A DNA stretch of 64,000 nt from Maribellus maritimus (GCF_022267315.1 NZ_JAIKLE010000001.1:372001-436000), one strand, 5' to 3'; positions 43,080 to 52,577 are shown, counted from the stretch's first letter. Notes: a model not told the origin generated them from the letters alone. A program made the numbers and translations.

Positions 43080-43781
43080 CTATCCTAACTTGCTTACTCT
43101 CTCCAAGCGATTGGCATCCAAGATTTTAATTTTCCGTCCATCAATAGCAATTACCTTTTCGCTGGCAAAAGTCGATAACGTACGAATTGCATTTGATGTT
43201 GTCATGTTCGATAAATTGGCAATATCTTCCCTTGACAAGTATACTCGGAGTGTCGTTCCATCGTGTTCAAAACCATACTTATCCTTAAGCAGAAGCAATG
43301 ATTCAGCCAGCCTGCCCCGAATATGTTTTTGAGTGAGTGTTACTGTTCTTGAATTTGAAAAACCTAATTCTTTTGACAACTTACGAATGATTTTGAACGA
43401 AAAATCACTGTTTTTTAAAGCACGATTAAAAATAAAATCGGGACTTATTGTACAAACAAGAGACTCTTCCAAAGTAACTGCCGACGAATTGTGGATTTCG
43501 TCACTAAAAAGCGCCCTGTAACCAATTACACCAAGAGGTTTGGCCATACGAACAATCTGTTCCCTTCCACCAACGCCTTCCTTGAAAATCTTTACTTTGC
43601 CATCAACCAATAAAAGAAATCCGGTAGGTTTATCGCCCTCTTTAAAAATGAATTCGTTTTTTTTATAATGCGCGAGAGAAATATGATGCTGCAATTCATC
43701 TTTTTCTTCCTGATTCAAAAGATAAAAGATCGACTTTGGATTATCAACTATATCTTTTACTCCCAACTCTGAATTTAACAT
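43080..43781 (-). CDS. Crp/Fnr-family transcriptional regulator
   Basis: This 233-residue protein has a cyclic-nucleotide-binding-type beta-roll at about 20-135 (LLLVDGKVKIFKEGVGGREQ, MAKPLGVIGYRALF). A long dimer helix and a winged helix-turn-helix of the Crp type follow at about 155-220 (LSREDIANLSNMTTSNAIRTL). The Fnr-type Cys cluster is absent, and the arginine/serine pocket of cAMP binders is not clear, so the effector is uncertain. It is monocistronic, convergent with the MurF-Alr fusion. Confidence 0.9.
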   Translation of the reverse strand: MLNSELGVKDIVDNPKSIFYLLNQEEKDELQHHISLAHYKKNEFIFKEGDKPTGFLLLVDGKVKIFKEGVGGREQIVRMAKPLGVIGYRALFSDEIHNSSAVTLEESLVCTISPDFIFNRALKNSDFSFKIIRKLSKELGFSNSRTVTLTQKHIRGRLAESLLLLKDKYGFEHDGTTLRVYLSREDIANLSNMTTSNAIRTLSTFASEKVIAIDGRKIKILDANRLERVSKLG

Positions 43782-43921
43782 ATAAATGCCTTGTATGTTT
43801 TAAAGCATCAAAGTTAAAAATTTTGTAAAAATAGAATTCATTTTTAACAGTTATTTTACATTGCAACTGTCACAAATCATGTATTTAGAAAATTGTAAAC
43901 AATACAAAATCTGTCATTTTA

Positions 43922-45565
43922 CTAATATTTGGCTACCAAAGGTATCTTTCTTCCAAATCCGAATGCTTTTGAACTAACTCTTAAAATAGGTGCCGCCTGA
44001 AACCGCTTGTACTCATTCATATTTACCATTCGTATAACTTTTCTCACCACTTCTTCTTCATAGCCTAAAGCAACAATTTCTATTGGCGATTTATTTAATT
44101 CAATAAAATTGAAAAGAATTTTGTCTAAATCTTCATATTCAGGCAATGAATCAGTATCCTTTTGGTCGGGACGCAGCTCTGCTGAAGGTGGTTTAACAAT
44201 TGTATTTTCGGGAATCACTTCGCCATCTTTATTCATAAACCTAGAAAGCCGGAAAACATCCATTTTGTAAACATCGCCCAATACTGCGAGGCCTCCGTTC
44301 ATGTCTCCGTATAATGTTCCGTATCCAACCGCACTCTCACTTTTGTTGGTTGTATTTAACAGGATATGACCAAATTTATTTGAAAGCGCCATCACATAAA
44401 CTCCACGGGCACGTGCCTGGATATTCTCTTCTGTAATATCCGGGGCTTTCCCTTTAAACAGCGGAGCCAGCTCTTTTTCAAAAGCATCAACTGCTGTTTG
44501 AATATTTACAACATCATATTGTATTCCCAAATTGTCAGCCAGTTCCCGGGCATCGTTCAAACTATGATCCGAAGAATATTTTGAAGGCATAAGTAAAACC
44601 CTGACATTTTCTGCTCCCAATGCACGAACCGCTAAAACCGCGGTTACTGCTGAATCTATTCCGCCAGAAAGTCCAAGTGTTGCGCTTTTAAACCCCATCT
44701 TTTTAAAATAGTCGCGAATACCTAGAACCAGTGCATCATGTATCTTTTCGATATAATCAGCTTCTTTTTGTACCAATTTCTCTCCTGGATTTTGGGTATC
44801 AAAAATCAAAAAGTCCTCATTAAAGTACTTCAGTTCTTTCAAAATTTCTCCTTTCTTGTCGATCCAAACCGAGCCACCATCAAAAACCAACTCGGTTTGT
44901 GCGCCAACCTGATTCACGTACAAAACCGGCACATTATATTTTTGAGCTTTTGTTATTAAAATGTCTTTTCGCCAGGATTCCTGATTATACGAAAAAGGAG
45001 AAGCCGAAATATTCACTACAAAATCAGGGTTCAAAGGACTTAGTTTTTCCATGGGTGATGTCTGGTACAATTTGTCTTTACCAAATTCGTTTGCCGTGGG
45101 TTGTTCATCCCATAAATCTTCGCAAATGGTTATGGCTATCTTTTCGCCTTTAAAGTCAACCACATTAAAATTCTGATTGGGCTCAAAATGGCGGTATTCG
45201 TCAAAAACATCGTAAGTAGGTAACAATGTCTTGTTGTGTGTGCTTTGCACTTTCCCATCAGAGATAAACAGAGCCGAGTTGTATAATTTTTTCCCGCGCT
45301 CCCGCTCATTAATTTTTGGTGCACCTAGTATTGCGGCAATTCCGTGGCAAGAGGCGGCAATTTTCAGGACTGCATCTTCTGCCTTTTGAATAAACTCTTT
45401 TTTCTCCAGTAAATCGTGCGGATAATATCCGGTAACCGAAAGTTCCGAAAAAATAACAAGGTCGGCACCTTCGTTCTTTCCCCTATTGATATTTTGAATT
45501 ATCTTTTCAGCGTTTCCTTCAAAATCTCCGATGATATAATTTAACTGTGCCAGTGCAACTTTCAT
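43922..45565 (-). CDS. nadE: Glutamine-dependent NAD+ synthase
   Basis: The ATG at 45565 gives 547 residues starting MKVALAQLNYIIGDFEGN, the standard beginning of the glutaminase domain. The frame is open 11 codons upstream without conserved sequence. The N-terminal nitrilase-type domain has the triad Glu41, Lys112 (HNKTLLP) and Cys148 (ICEDLWD). The C-terminal synthetase has the PP-loop LGLSGGIDSAVTAVLAV and the STNKSE-like NTTNKSESAVGYGT. It amidates nicotinic acid adenine dinucleotide using glutamine and ATP, the last step of NAD synthesis. Confidence 0.96.
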   Translation of the reverse strand: MKVALAQLNYIIGDFEGNAEKIIQNINRGKNEGADLVIFSELSVTGYYPHDLLEKKEFIQKAEDAVLKIAASCHGIAAILGAPKINERERGKKLYNSALFISDGKVQSTHNKTLLPTYDVFDEYRHFEPNQNFNVVDFKGEKIAITICEDLWDEQPTANEFGKDKLYQTSPMEKLSPLNPDFVVNISASPFSYNQESWRKDILITKAQKYNVPVLYVNQVGAQTELVFDGGSVWIDKKGEILKELKYFNEDFLIFDTQNPGEKLVQKEADYIEKIHDALVLGIRDYFKKMGFKSATLGLSGGIDSAVTAVLAVRALGAENVRVLLMPSKYSSDHSLNDARELADNLGIQYDVVNIQTAVDAFEKELAPLFKGKAPDITEENIQARARGVYVMALSNKFGHILLNTTNKSESAVGYGTLYGDMNGGLAVLGDVYKMDVFRLSRFMNKDGEVIPENTIVKPPSAELRPDQKDTDSLPEYEDLDKILFNFIELNKSPIEIVALGYEEEVVRKVIRMVNMNEYKRFQAAPILRVSSKAFGFGRKIPLVAKY

Positions 45566-45749
45566 TTGCGTAAAAATTAATTTCCACCATTGTTTCAAAC
45601 TGTAGTGAAAATGGATTATTTATTGTAATTCCTTATGCTTTCACTATAAGTATACCACGATTATTCTTTATGATTGCAAATCTCCAATTTTTAGTTCAAT
45701 TTCGCAATAATTATCTAAAGGATGCGTATTGAATTAAAATTCTTATAAA

Positions 45750-46757
45750 ATGAAACGAGGAATCCTGATTCTGTTTTTATTTATGATTTTCATTTCCTGC
45801 AAGCGAAACCCTTTAAAAGTTGACATTTCAGGAATTGATGCCCAACCTGAATTTGTTCGGTTTGAAAAGGAACTATTTTCACTTCCTCAAAAAGACACCT
45901 TGCAGGAGCTTATTGATTTGCATGAAAAACATCCCGGTTTTTTTGACCTTTTTACTTACAAAATCATAAATATTGGAGGAATTGACGACGAAGGTTTTGT
46001 GGGGTATATGAATACATTTCTTACGGATACCATGATACTAAATATAAATTCGATGGTTGAAGAGGAATTTTCAAACTTTCGCGAAATACAAAATCAAGTG
46101 ACCAAGGCATTTAAATATTATAAATACCATTTCCCCGAAAAAAATATTCCGTCTGTTTACACCTATATTTCAGGATTTAACCAGTCGGTTGTAACAACAG
46201 AAGATATTATCGGTATAAGCCTGGACAAATATTTAGGAAGAGATTGCAGCTATTATCAGCGACTGAGTACAACCCCGCAATACAAAATCCTCAACATGCA
46301 TAAAAATAAGATTGTTTCAGACCTTGCGTTTGCCTGGGGAATGACTGAATTTGACCAGACCAATAAAGCAACCAACCTTTTAGGAAACATGATTCACCAG
46401 GGAAAGCTAATGTATTTTGTTGATGCACTTTTACCGGCAATGAACGATTCGCTCAAAATCGGATATACAGAAAAACAGTTGGAATGGTGCAAAAAAAACG
46501 AAGCAGAAATGTGGCTAAGACTGGTAGAAACGAAAATGTTGTATTCCAGTAAACGAATGGATATCATCAGGTACATCAACGACGGGCCCTACACGAACGG
46601 ATTTCCGTTGGCATCGCCTGCGCGCACCGGAGTTTGGATTGGCTGGCAAATTGTGCGGAAATACATGAACGAACATCCGGAAATTACGCTTCCTCAACTG
46701 ATGCAGAATACTGACTACCAAAAAATATTAAATGAATCGGGATATTTCCCTGAATAA
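45750..46757 (+). CDS. gldB: GldB-type gliding motility lipoprotein
   Basis: This 335-residue lipoprotein has Cys17 in FISC and no further membrane helix. The mature part resembles GldB throughout: VRFEKELFSLPQKD, YTYISGFNQSV, GISLDKYLGRDCSYYQ, and the C-terminal GRTGVWIGWQIV-type motif seen here as ARTGVWIGWQIVRKYM. GldB is required for gliding and type IX secretion in Flavobacterium, yet homologues occur in non-gliding species. The C-terminal half resembles DUF2268-like metalloprotease folds, but I see no HExxH. It is transcribed alone and ends in a strong terminator. Confidence 0.85.
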   Translation: MKRGILILFLFMIFISCKRNPLKVDISGIDAQPEFVRFEKELFSLPQKDTLQELIDLHEKHPGFFDLFTYKIINIGGIDDEGFVGYMNTFLTDTMILNINSMVEEEFSNFREIQNQVTKAFKYYKYHFPEKNIPSVYTYISGFNQSVVTTEDIIGISLDKYLGRDCSYYQRLSTTPQYKILNMHKNKIVSDLAFAWGMTEFDQTNKATNLLGNMIHQGKLMYFVDALLPAMNDSLKIGYTEKQLEWCKKNEAEMWLRLVETKMLYSSKRMDIIRYINDGPYTNGFPLASPARTGVWIGWQIVRKYMNEHPEITLPQLMQNTDYQKILNESGYFPE

Positions 46758-46788
46758 AAAATCCCGGGATAACCACCCGGGATTTTTT
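46756..46788. terminator. Bidirectional terminator between gldB and the DUF1080 gene
   Basis: Perfect 13-bp arms AAAAAATCCCGGG (46756-46768) and CCCGGGATTTTTT (46776-46788), 7-nt loop, A and T runs on both sides. Confidence 0.9.
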
Positions 46789-46812
46789 GTCGTAGTATGT
46801 GTCAACTCCTTC

Positions 46813-47607
46813 TTACAATTCTCTGATTTTGATATTTCTATACCAAACATCATCACCATGATCCTGTAATGCAATTACACCTGATTGTGCAACATTTGCC
46901 CAATCGGGATTTAATTCCGGGAATTTTGAACCGGCGACAAGACTATTCCAGTCTTCCGTCCACAAGTGATATTCCAAAACAGTTTCGTCATTTTGTTTGT
47001 GCACGACTGTGCCTTTGTAGCAAATAATCTCAATTGAGTTCCATTCGCCTGCTGGTTTTGCGTTTTGAGGATCAGCAGGAATTAAATCGTATAAAGAACC
47101 TGCTTTGCGGTTTCCGTCTTTTCCAAGCATTGCATCAGGATGCCTTTCGTTATCCAAAACCTGCATTTCAGGAGCAGTATAATATATTTTGTCAAAACGT
47201 GGGTCTTCCTTTCCCAAATAAAAAATCCCGGAATTGCCACCTTCCGAAATTTTCCACTCCATTTTTAAATGAAAGTTTGAGTACTCCTTATCGGTAACAA
47301 TGTCACCACCATCCTCTGCCCCGGCTTCACCTCTTCCCGAACCGTTGCACATCAAAGTTCCGTCAACAACCTGCCATCCGGCGGGGAAAGATTCCTTCCC
47401 GTAACTATGCCATCCGTTGCTTGTTTTTCCATCAAAAAGCAAAACCCAGCCCTGATCTTTTTCAGCCTGTGTTAATTCGTTTGGTCCAACAGTTTCTTCA
47501 ACTGCAGCTTTTTCCTCAGGCTCATCAGTTGTTTTCTTCTGACCGCTTTGACACGACATACCAAAAACAAATGCTCCTGCTAAAAGTAATGAGAATACTC
47601 TTTTCAT
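46813..47607 (-). CDS. DUF1080 (3-keto-disaccharide hydrolase-like) lipoprotein
   Basis: This 264-residue lipoprotein has Cys19 in FGMSC, followed by an acidic linker. The DUF1080 concanavalin-like domain spans about 48-262: GWVLLFDGKTSNGWHSYGK, GGDIVTDKEYSNFHLKMEWK, GNSGIFYLG and ends WYRNIKIREL. Some members hydrolyse 3-keto-disaccharides made by periplasmic oxidation of sugars. Others bind cell-surface glycans. No 3-keto-disaccharide dehydrogenase gene is near, so the substrate is unknown. Monocistronic. Confidence 0.88.
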   Translation of the reverse strand: MKRVFSLLLAGAFVFGMSCQSGQKKTTDEPEEKAAVEETVGPNELTQAEKDQGWVLLFDGKTSNGWHSYGKESFPAGWQVVDGTLMCNGSGRGEAGAEDGGDIVTDKEYSNFHLKMEWKISEGGNSGIFYLGKEDPRFDKIYYTAPEMQVLDNERHPDAMLGKDGNRKAGSLYDLIPADPQNAKPAGEWNSIEIICYKGTVVHKQNDETVLEYHLWTEDWNSLVAGSKFPELNPDWANVAQSGVIALQDHGDDVWYRNIKIREL

Positions 47608-47810
47608 TTTGTTGTTTTTTTATTGGTTAATTAAATATTCCTTTCCGAAGTAAAACGAAAATATAAAAATTAAGCTTTATTTCCTTCCAATTATCGTTTA
47701 TTTCTGAAATTTACTTAATAGTTAATAAACGTTTCCTACAAAATTAACAATTTCGGGTATTCTTTTGTAAATTCGATTTTGATTTAAGTTTTTTATAAAA
47801 GATATCAGAT

Positions 47811-48869
47811 ATGGAAACTTCAAAAAAAGCCCAAAAAATAGGAATTTTAACAGCTGGAGGAGATTGCCCGGGATTAAACGCAGCCATTCGGGGAGTGGGC
47901 AAAACTGCAATTGTTGAATATGGAATGGAAGTTCTTGGTTTTAACGCCGGTTATTTGGGGCTGATAAACAACGACTACACGGAATTAAAAGAATCTCAAC
48001 TCTCGGGTATTTTAACCTTAGGCGGAACCATTTTGGGTACATCAAGAGAAAAACCATACAAAATGGTTAAAAAAAACGGGAAAACAGACACGCATAAACC
48101 CGAAAAAATAAAGAAGAATTATAAAAAACTCGGCCTCGATTGTATTGTTTGTATTGGTGGCAACGGAACCATGAAAACGGCCAGTATGCTCGCAAAAGAA
48201 GGATTAAATGTTATTGGAATTCCCAAAACTATTGACAACGATGTTTGGGGAACTGATGTTACTTTTGGTTTTGACTCGGCAGTACAAATTGCTACCGATG
48301 CCATCGACCGTTTACATACGACAGCAAACTCGCATCAGCGCGTAATGATCATAGAAATCATGGGACATCATGCAGGTTGGCTGGCTCTTTATTCAGGTGT
48401 TGCCGGTGGAGGCGATATAATTTTGTTGCCGGAAATTCCTTACAACATTCGTTCGGTATGTAAAAAAATTGAGAATCGGTATGAAGACAACAAACCTTAT
48501 TCGATTGTCGTTGTTGCCGAAGGAATCGATCATCCCAAAAACCAAACAGCTGCATCACATCTTTCTGAGGCGATTCAAACCTATACCGGAATTGAAACTC
48601 GGGAAACCGTTTTGGGATATATTCAACGCGGCGGTAGTCCAACACCTATGGACAGAATCTTAGCTACACGTTACGGTGCTCATGCAGCGCAATGTATTGC
48701 AGAAAGTAATTTTGGGACAATGGTGGCTATGAAAAATAACGAACTGACTACTGTTTCACTGGAAGAAGTTGGCAGCAATTTAAGGTTGGTTCAGCCTGGG
48801 CACCCACTAATTACAAAAGCCCGGAAAATGGGTGTTTCGTTTGGTGATGAATACCAACTTATTGAGTAA
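47811..48869 (+). CDS. pfkA: 6-phosphofructokinase
   Basis: This 352-residue enzyme phosphorylates fructose 6-phosphate in glycolysis. The ATP or PPi loop GILTAGGDCPGLNA begins at residue 11. GGNGT (116-120) is the nucleotide-binding motif, and PKTIDND (138-144) holds the catalytic Asp and Lys139. MGHHAGWLA and RGGSPTPMDR follow. A Gly at position 119 with Lys139 is the pattern of the mixed-type, usually ATP-using subgroup, whereas PPi-using forms have Asp at the Gly position. Asn118 replaces the Asp found in enterobacterial enzymes. Convergent with rsmG, only 6 bp apart. Confidence 0.92.
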   Translation: METSKKAQKIGILTAGGDCPGLNAAIRGVGKTAIVEYGMEVLGFNAGYLGLINNDYTELKESQLSGILTLGGTILGTSREKPYKMVKKNGKTDTHKPEKIKKNYKKLGLDCIVCIGGNGTMKTASMLAKEGLNVIGIPKTIDNDVWGTDVTFGFDSAVQIATDAIDRLHTTANSHQRVMIIEIMGHHAGWLALYSGVAGGGDIILLPEIPYNIRSVCKKIENRYEDNKPYSIVVVAEGIDHPKNQTAASHLSEAIQTYTGIETRETVLGYIQRGGSPTPMDRILATRYGAHAAQCIAESNFGTMVAMKNNELTTVSLEEVGSNLRLVQPGHPLITKARKMGVSFGDEYQLIE

Positions 48870-48875
48870 AAAACG

Positions 48876-49496
48876 TTAAAAAGAAAGATGAACCAGCTTT
48901 TTGGTTTCAAAAAACTCTTCTTCAAAATATTCTGAAAGTTTTTGGACAAAGACTCTGTTTTTGAACGGTTTGAGTTCGGCGTGAATATCACCTCCTTTTA
49001 AATATAAAATGCCGTTGGGAATGGCATTTTTTTGTTTTTGCGAAATACTGTTTTTTACCCATGGAACGAATTCCGGCAAACGTGTCACTGCGCGGCTAAT
49101 TACAAAATCATATCTCTTTTTTATTTGCTCTGCCCTAATCTGTTCTGCCGTAACATTTTTTAATTCTAACGATTCGGCAACACCATTTACTACTCTAATC
49201 TTTTTCCCGATTGAATCAACCAAATGAAACTGAACCTCAGGAAAAAAAATAGCGAGAGGAATTCCCGGAAAGCCACCTCCTGTTCCGACATCCAAAACCT
49301 GGGTATTGCCGGCAAACCGCACAAATTTTGCAATACTTAACGAATGCAAAACATGTTTTTCATAAAGCGATGAAAAATCTCTTCTTGAAATAACATTGAT
49401 TTTTTGGTTCCATTCAGCATACAACTCTTCGAGCAACCGGAATTGTTCTACTTTTCTGTTGTCGAGTTTTGGAAAATATTTCAGGATAATATCCAT
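48876..49496 (-). CDS. rsmG: 16S rRNA (guanine-527 N7) methyltransferase RsmG
   Basis: This 206-residue Rossmann methyltransferase has SAM-binding motif VLDVGTGGGFPGIPLAIFF and the conserved RDFSSLYEKHVLHSLSI at the N-terminus. ISRAVTRLPEFVPW lies in the substrate region. It methylates N7 of G527 in 16S rRNA, and its loss gives low-level streptomycin resistance. It is the last gene of a three-gene unit, 12 bp after the ECF sigma gene and following a glycosyltransferase. Confidence 0.95.
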   Translation of the reverse strand: MDIILKYFPKLDNRKVEQFRLLEELYAEWNQKINVISRRDFSSLYEKHVLHSLSIAKFVRFAGNTQVLDVGTGGGFPGIPLAIFFPEVQFHLVDSIGKKIRVVNGVAESLELKNVTAEQIRAEQIKKRYDFVISRAVTRLPEFVPWVKNSISQKQKNAIPNGILYLKGGDIHAELKPFKNRVFVQKLSEYFEEEFFETKKLVHLSF

Positions 49497-49508
49497 TCAA
49501 AAGAATTA

Positions 49509-50117
49509 TTAATGATCTGCCATTTCGGTACTTTCAATCATTTTAAACAACATTTCGCGCGCCCTAAACAACTGAGCTTTTACAGTACCGAGCGGCAAAT
49601 TTAATTCTTTTGCAATTTCTTCGTACGAAAATTCACGGAAATATCTTAATTCAACGAGCGTTTGATAACGGGGTTTTAATCGCCTGACAACCTTTCGCAG
49701 CAGAATTGCTTTTTGTTGCCGGATTAGTTTCTCTTCTGGATCAGGATCTTTTGATTTAAGTCGTAATTGCTCCCCGTTTTCATTTTGATCGTTTGTATTT
49801 TCGATTGAAATATGTACCCCTTTTTTCTTGCGTAAAAAATCGATACAATTGTTTGATGCAATTTTAAACAACCATGTACTAAATGCATAAGTTGGAGAAT
49901 ACTGGTGAAGATTTTTAAAAGCTTTTCCAAAAGCTTCGAGTGTTAAATCCTCAGCATCGCTCCGGTTGTTTACCATTTTGAGAAGCATAAAATATATGGC
50001 ATCCTTGTATTTACTGAGCAAACGTGCAAAAGCTTTTTCATCACCTTTCAAAGCATCCAGAACCAAAATATAATCCTGGCGTGCTTTTTCAGATAATCTT
50101 AAATTTTGCTCTTCCAT
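49509..50117 (-). CDS. ECF-type RNA polymerase sigma factor
   Basis: This 202-residue sigma factor has region 2 at about 25-100 (SDAEDLTLEAFGKAFKNLHQY, shortened here at either end, and STWLFKIASNNCIDFLRKKKG). Region 4 is at about 135-190 (LKPRYQTLVELRYFREFSY, EEIAKELNLPLGTVKAQLFRA). No anti-sigma gene is adjacent, so control must come from elsewhere or from expression. The start lies inside the 3' end of the upstream glycosyltransferase gene (29-bp overlap), and no later Met would keep region 2 intact. This class is widespread in Bacteroidota next to rsmG. Confidence 0.92.
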   Translation of the reverse strand: MEEQNLRLSEKARQDYILVLDALKGDEKAFARLLSKYKDAIYFMLLKMVNNRSDAEDLTLEAFGKAFKNLHQYSPTYAFSTWLFKIASNNCIDFLRKKKGVHISIENTNDQNENGEQLRLKSKDPDPEEKLIRQQKAILLRKVVRRLKPRYQTLVELRYFREFSYEEIAKELNLPLGTVKAQLFRAREMLFKMIESTEMADH

Positions 50118-51252
50118 TTTGCCTTCGGATTTTACCGTTGAAACGCCTTCGGAAAACTATTTTATAGTAGGGCATTATCAACTCATATACTAACGAAGTT
50201 ATGAATATTTTACGTTCATTCAAACGATTTTGCATTGTTTTTATGATAAGCAAGTGTAAAATCAAAAGAAGACCAATACCTGTAGAAACAAACGGCCAAA
50301 CATCAATAAATAAAAAGATTACAGCAATTACAAGAGGAAGTGTTATTAATTTGAGCCCCGAACTTAAAGTTATTAAAACCCTTTTTATATAAGATAAATG
50401 TTGTTCTATTCGAAAACTTTTTCGCATTAAATCAAAATAATCATGTCGTGTAATTTTTTCTGAAAAACGAATCGAAGTCTCACTATTTAATACAATATTG
50501 AGTTTCTTTTTCGAAAGAAACTGGTTAATTAATAATTCGAGATTGGCAAATGGTTCCTTGATTTTTTTCCCATAGCCTCCCAACCCAAAATATTTATCTT
50601 TCCTGAAAACAACATTATTTTCAAAATAAACAATTGGAAATCCGGTCAGAGAATACTTCATACTTTTTAAGTAAAGTAAAAATGTTTCAATACGATAGAG
50701 TTTGTTAAAGAACTTTCCGTTTTTGCAAACATTTGAATAGTTCACAACAACATCCAGAGATTCGGCAACCGAATCTGATATACTTTCCAACCAGTTATCA
50801 TGATATTGCGTTATCGAAGGCGGAATAAACAACACCCAGTCGTTTTTCGCTGATTTCAGAGCTATGTTTTGCGACAACTTTATCGAAAAACGTGTTTCCT
50901 GGTTTAAAACAGAAACTTTTAACTTTGAATTCTCCTTTTTTAGTCTCCCCAAAACAGAAAGAGTATTGTCTTGAGAAAAGTCGTCGACAACAATCACTTC
51001 GTAATTATCCCGGTCAAGTTCAAGTAAATGCGGTAATTTTTCAGAAAGGTTATTTTCTTCGTTTCGTACAGCCATTAATAGAGAAACAGGGCTTTGCCCA
51101 TCTCCTTTTGCAGATTTCTTTCCTCTTAAAATCTGAACAAAAAAGACGATTTTAAAAATAATCTGAATCAAAATGAGCGTTAACAAAACAAAGAAAAGTA
51201 CTATTTGAAAAATCTCTGCTTCAGAGATTACTTTCAATACATCGTTGATCAT
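50089..51252 (-). CDS. Membrane-associated family 2 glycosyltransferase
   Basis: This 387-residue protein has an N-terminal membrane helix (about 15-40). The GT-A domain spans about 55-280, with VSLLMAVRNEENNLSEKLPH, YEVIVVDDFSQDNT and FENNVVFRKDKYFGLGGYGK. Two more hydrophobic helices (about 295-345) precede a basic tail. The acceptor and sugar donor cannot be read, and a role in envelope glycan or glycolipid synthesis is likely. It is first in a unit with an ECF sigma gene (29-bp overlap) and rsmG. Confidence 0.85.
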   Translation of the reverse strand: MINDVLKVISEAEIFQIVLFFVLLTLILIQIIFKIVFFVQILRGKKSAKGDGQSPVSLLMAVRNEENNLSEKLPHLLELDRDNYEVIVVDDFSQDNTLSVLGRLKKENSKLKVSVLNQETRFSIKLSQNIALKSAKNDWVLFIPPSITQYHDNWLESISDSVAESLDVVVNYSNVCKNGKFFNKLYRIETFLLYLKSMKYSLTGFPIVYFENNVVFRKDKYFGLGGYGKKIKEPFANLELLINQFLSKKKLNIVLNSETSIRFSEKITRHDYFDLMRKSFRIEQHLSYIKRVLITLSSGLKLITLPLVIAVIFLFIDVWPFVSTGIGLLLILHLLIIKTMQNRLNERKIFITSLVYELIMPYYKIVFRRRFNGKIRRQNGRAKFKII

Positions 51253-51397
51253 TCAGAAAAATAAATCAGATAAAGATTAGTCAAACACAAAAATGGAAAC
51301 ATTCACTCCAACTACAAAATATTCAACAAAAAATCTATTTTATTTTTATTCACAGGGTTTAAAAATAATTAACAGAGGCAAAAGAAAATACGTCCGC

Positions 51398-51424
51398 TTG
51401 ATTCAGACAGAATAACTATATTTG
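51398..51424 (+). promoter_or_regulatory. Possible promoter of tgt
   Basis: TATATTTG (51417-51424) fits the -7 consensus. TTG at 51398-51400 is 16 bp upstream, shorter than the usual 18-20 bp spacer. Confidence 0.45.
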
Positions 51425-51442
51425 AACCCTCAAAAAAAAGAG

Positions 51443-52570
51443 ATGGAATTTGAGTTATTAAAGACCTCAGAAAATTCGCGTGCACGTGCAGGTATTATTA
51501 CTACCGACCACGGCAAAATAGAAACACCAATTTTTATGCCGGTGGGGACTGCCGGTTCTGTAAAAGGAATACACACGCGTGATCTGCATGAAGATATAAA
51601 TGCTCAAATCATTCTTGGAAACACATATCATTTGTATCTCCGCCCCGGAATTGACGTGATTGAAAAAGCAGGAGGCTTACACAAGTTTAATCGCTGGAAT
51701 GGACCAATATTAACAGACAGTGGCGGATACCAGGTTTTTTCGCTTGGCGACATCAGAAAACTCAGTGAAGAAGGAGCCCGTTTTCAATCACATATCGACG
51801 GATCGTATCACATGTTTACACCGGAAAATGTAATGGATATTCAGCGTTCTATCGGAGCTGATATAATCATGGCTTTTGATGAATGTTCTCCGGGAGATGC
51901 AGATTACAACTATGCAAAAAATTCGCTTGAATTAACACAACGCTGGCTGGAGAGATGTTTTGTTCAGTTTAACAAAACAGAACCAAAGTACGGCTACCGG
52001 CAATCACTTTTCCCAATTGTACAGGGAAATACATTTGAAGATTTACGCAAAACTGCTGTTGCTCATGTAAAAAATTTTGATGCAGACGGCTACGCTATAG
52101 GGGGGCTTTCTGTTGGTGAGGCTGAAGAAATAATGTATGAAATGACCGAAGTTTGCACGATTGATTTGCCATCAAACAAACCAAGGTATCTTATGGGTGT
52201 GGGAACTCCCCTAAATATTCTGGAATCTATTGAAAGGGGCATTGACATGTTTGACTGTGTAATGCCAACGCGTAATGGCAGAAACGGAATGTTATTTACG
52301 AGCAAGGGGATTATTAATATCAAAAATAAAAAGTGGGAAAACGATCACTCTCCCATCGACGAAGATGAACACTCATTTGTCGACCAGTATTCAAAATCTT
52401 ATCTTCGCCATTTAATAATTTCAAACGAAATGCTTGGCGCACAAATTGCCAGTCAGCATAATCTGGCGTTTTATTTGTGGCTGGTAAAAACAGCCCGGCA
52501 GAAAGTAATTGCCGGAATTTTTGAAAGCTGGAAAAGAGAAATGGTGATAAAACTAAAAGAAAGATTATAA
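51443..52570 (+). CDS. tgt: tRNA-guanine transglycosylase (queuine tRNA-ribosyltransferase)
   Basis: The ATG at 51443 gives 375 residues. A TTG seven codons upstream is less likely. The enzyme swaps guanine for preQ1 at the wobble position of tRNAs reading NAY codons. Catalytic Asp92 is in LTDSGGYQVFSL, the binding site in GGLSVGEAEEIM, and nucleophile Asp271 in MFDCVMPTRNGRNG. The usual zinc site CxCxxC...H is missing: residues 308-323 read DEHSFVDQYSKSYLRH, with no Cys. Bacteroidota Tgt proteins often lack these Cys. It is followed 7 bp later by an LptF/LptG permease gene. Confidence 0.95.
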   Translation: MEFELLKTSENSRARAGIITTDHGKIETPIFMPVGTAGSVKGIHTRDLHEDINAQIILGNTYHLYLRPGIDVIEKAGGLHKFNRWNGPILTDSGGYQVFSLGDIRKLSEEGARFQSHIDGSYHMFTPENVMDIQRSIGADIIMAFDECSPGDADYNYAKNSLELTQRWLERCFVQFNKTEPKYGYRQSLFPIVQGNTFEDLRKTAVAHVKNFDADGYAIGGLSVGEAEEIMYEMTEVCTIDLPSNKPRYLMGVGTPLNILESIERGIDMFDCVMPTRNGRNGMLFTSKGIINIKNKKWENDHSPIDEDEHSFVDQYSKSYLRHLIISNEMLGAQIASQHNLAFYLWLVKTARQKVIAGIFESWKREMVIKLKERL

Positions 52571-52577
52571 CTCGGGA

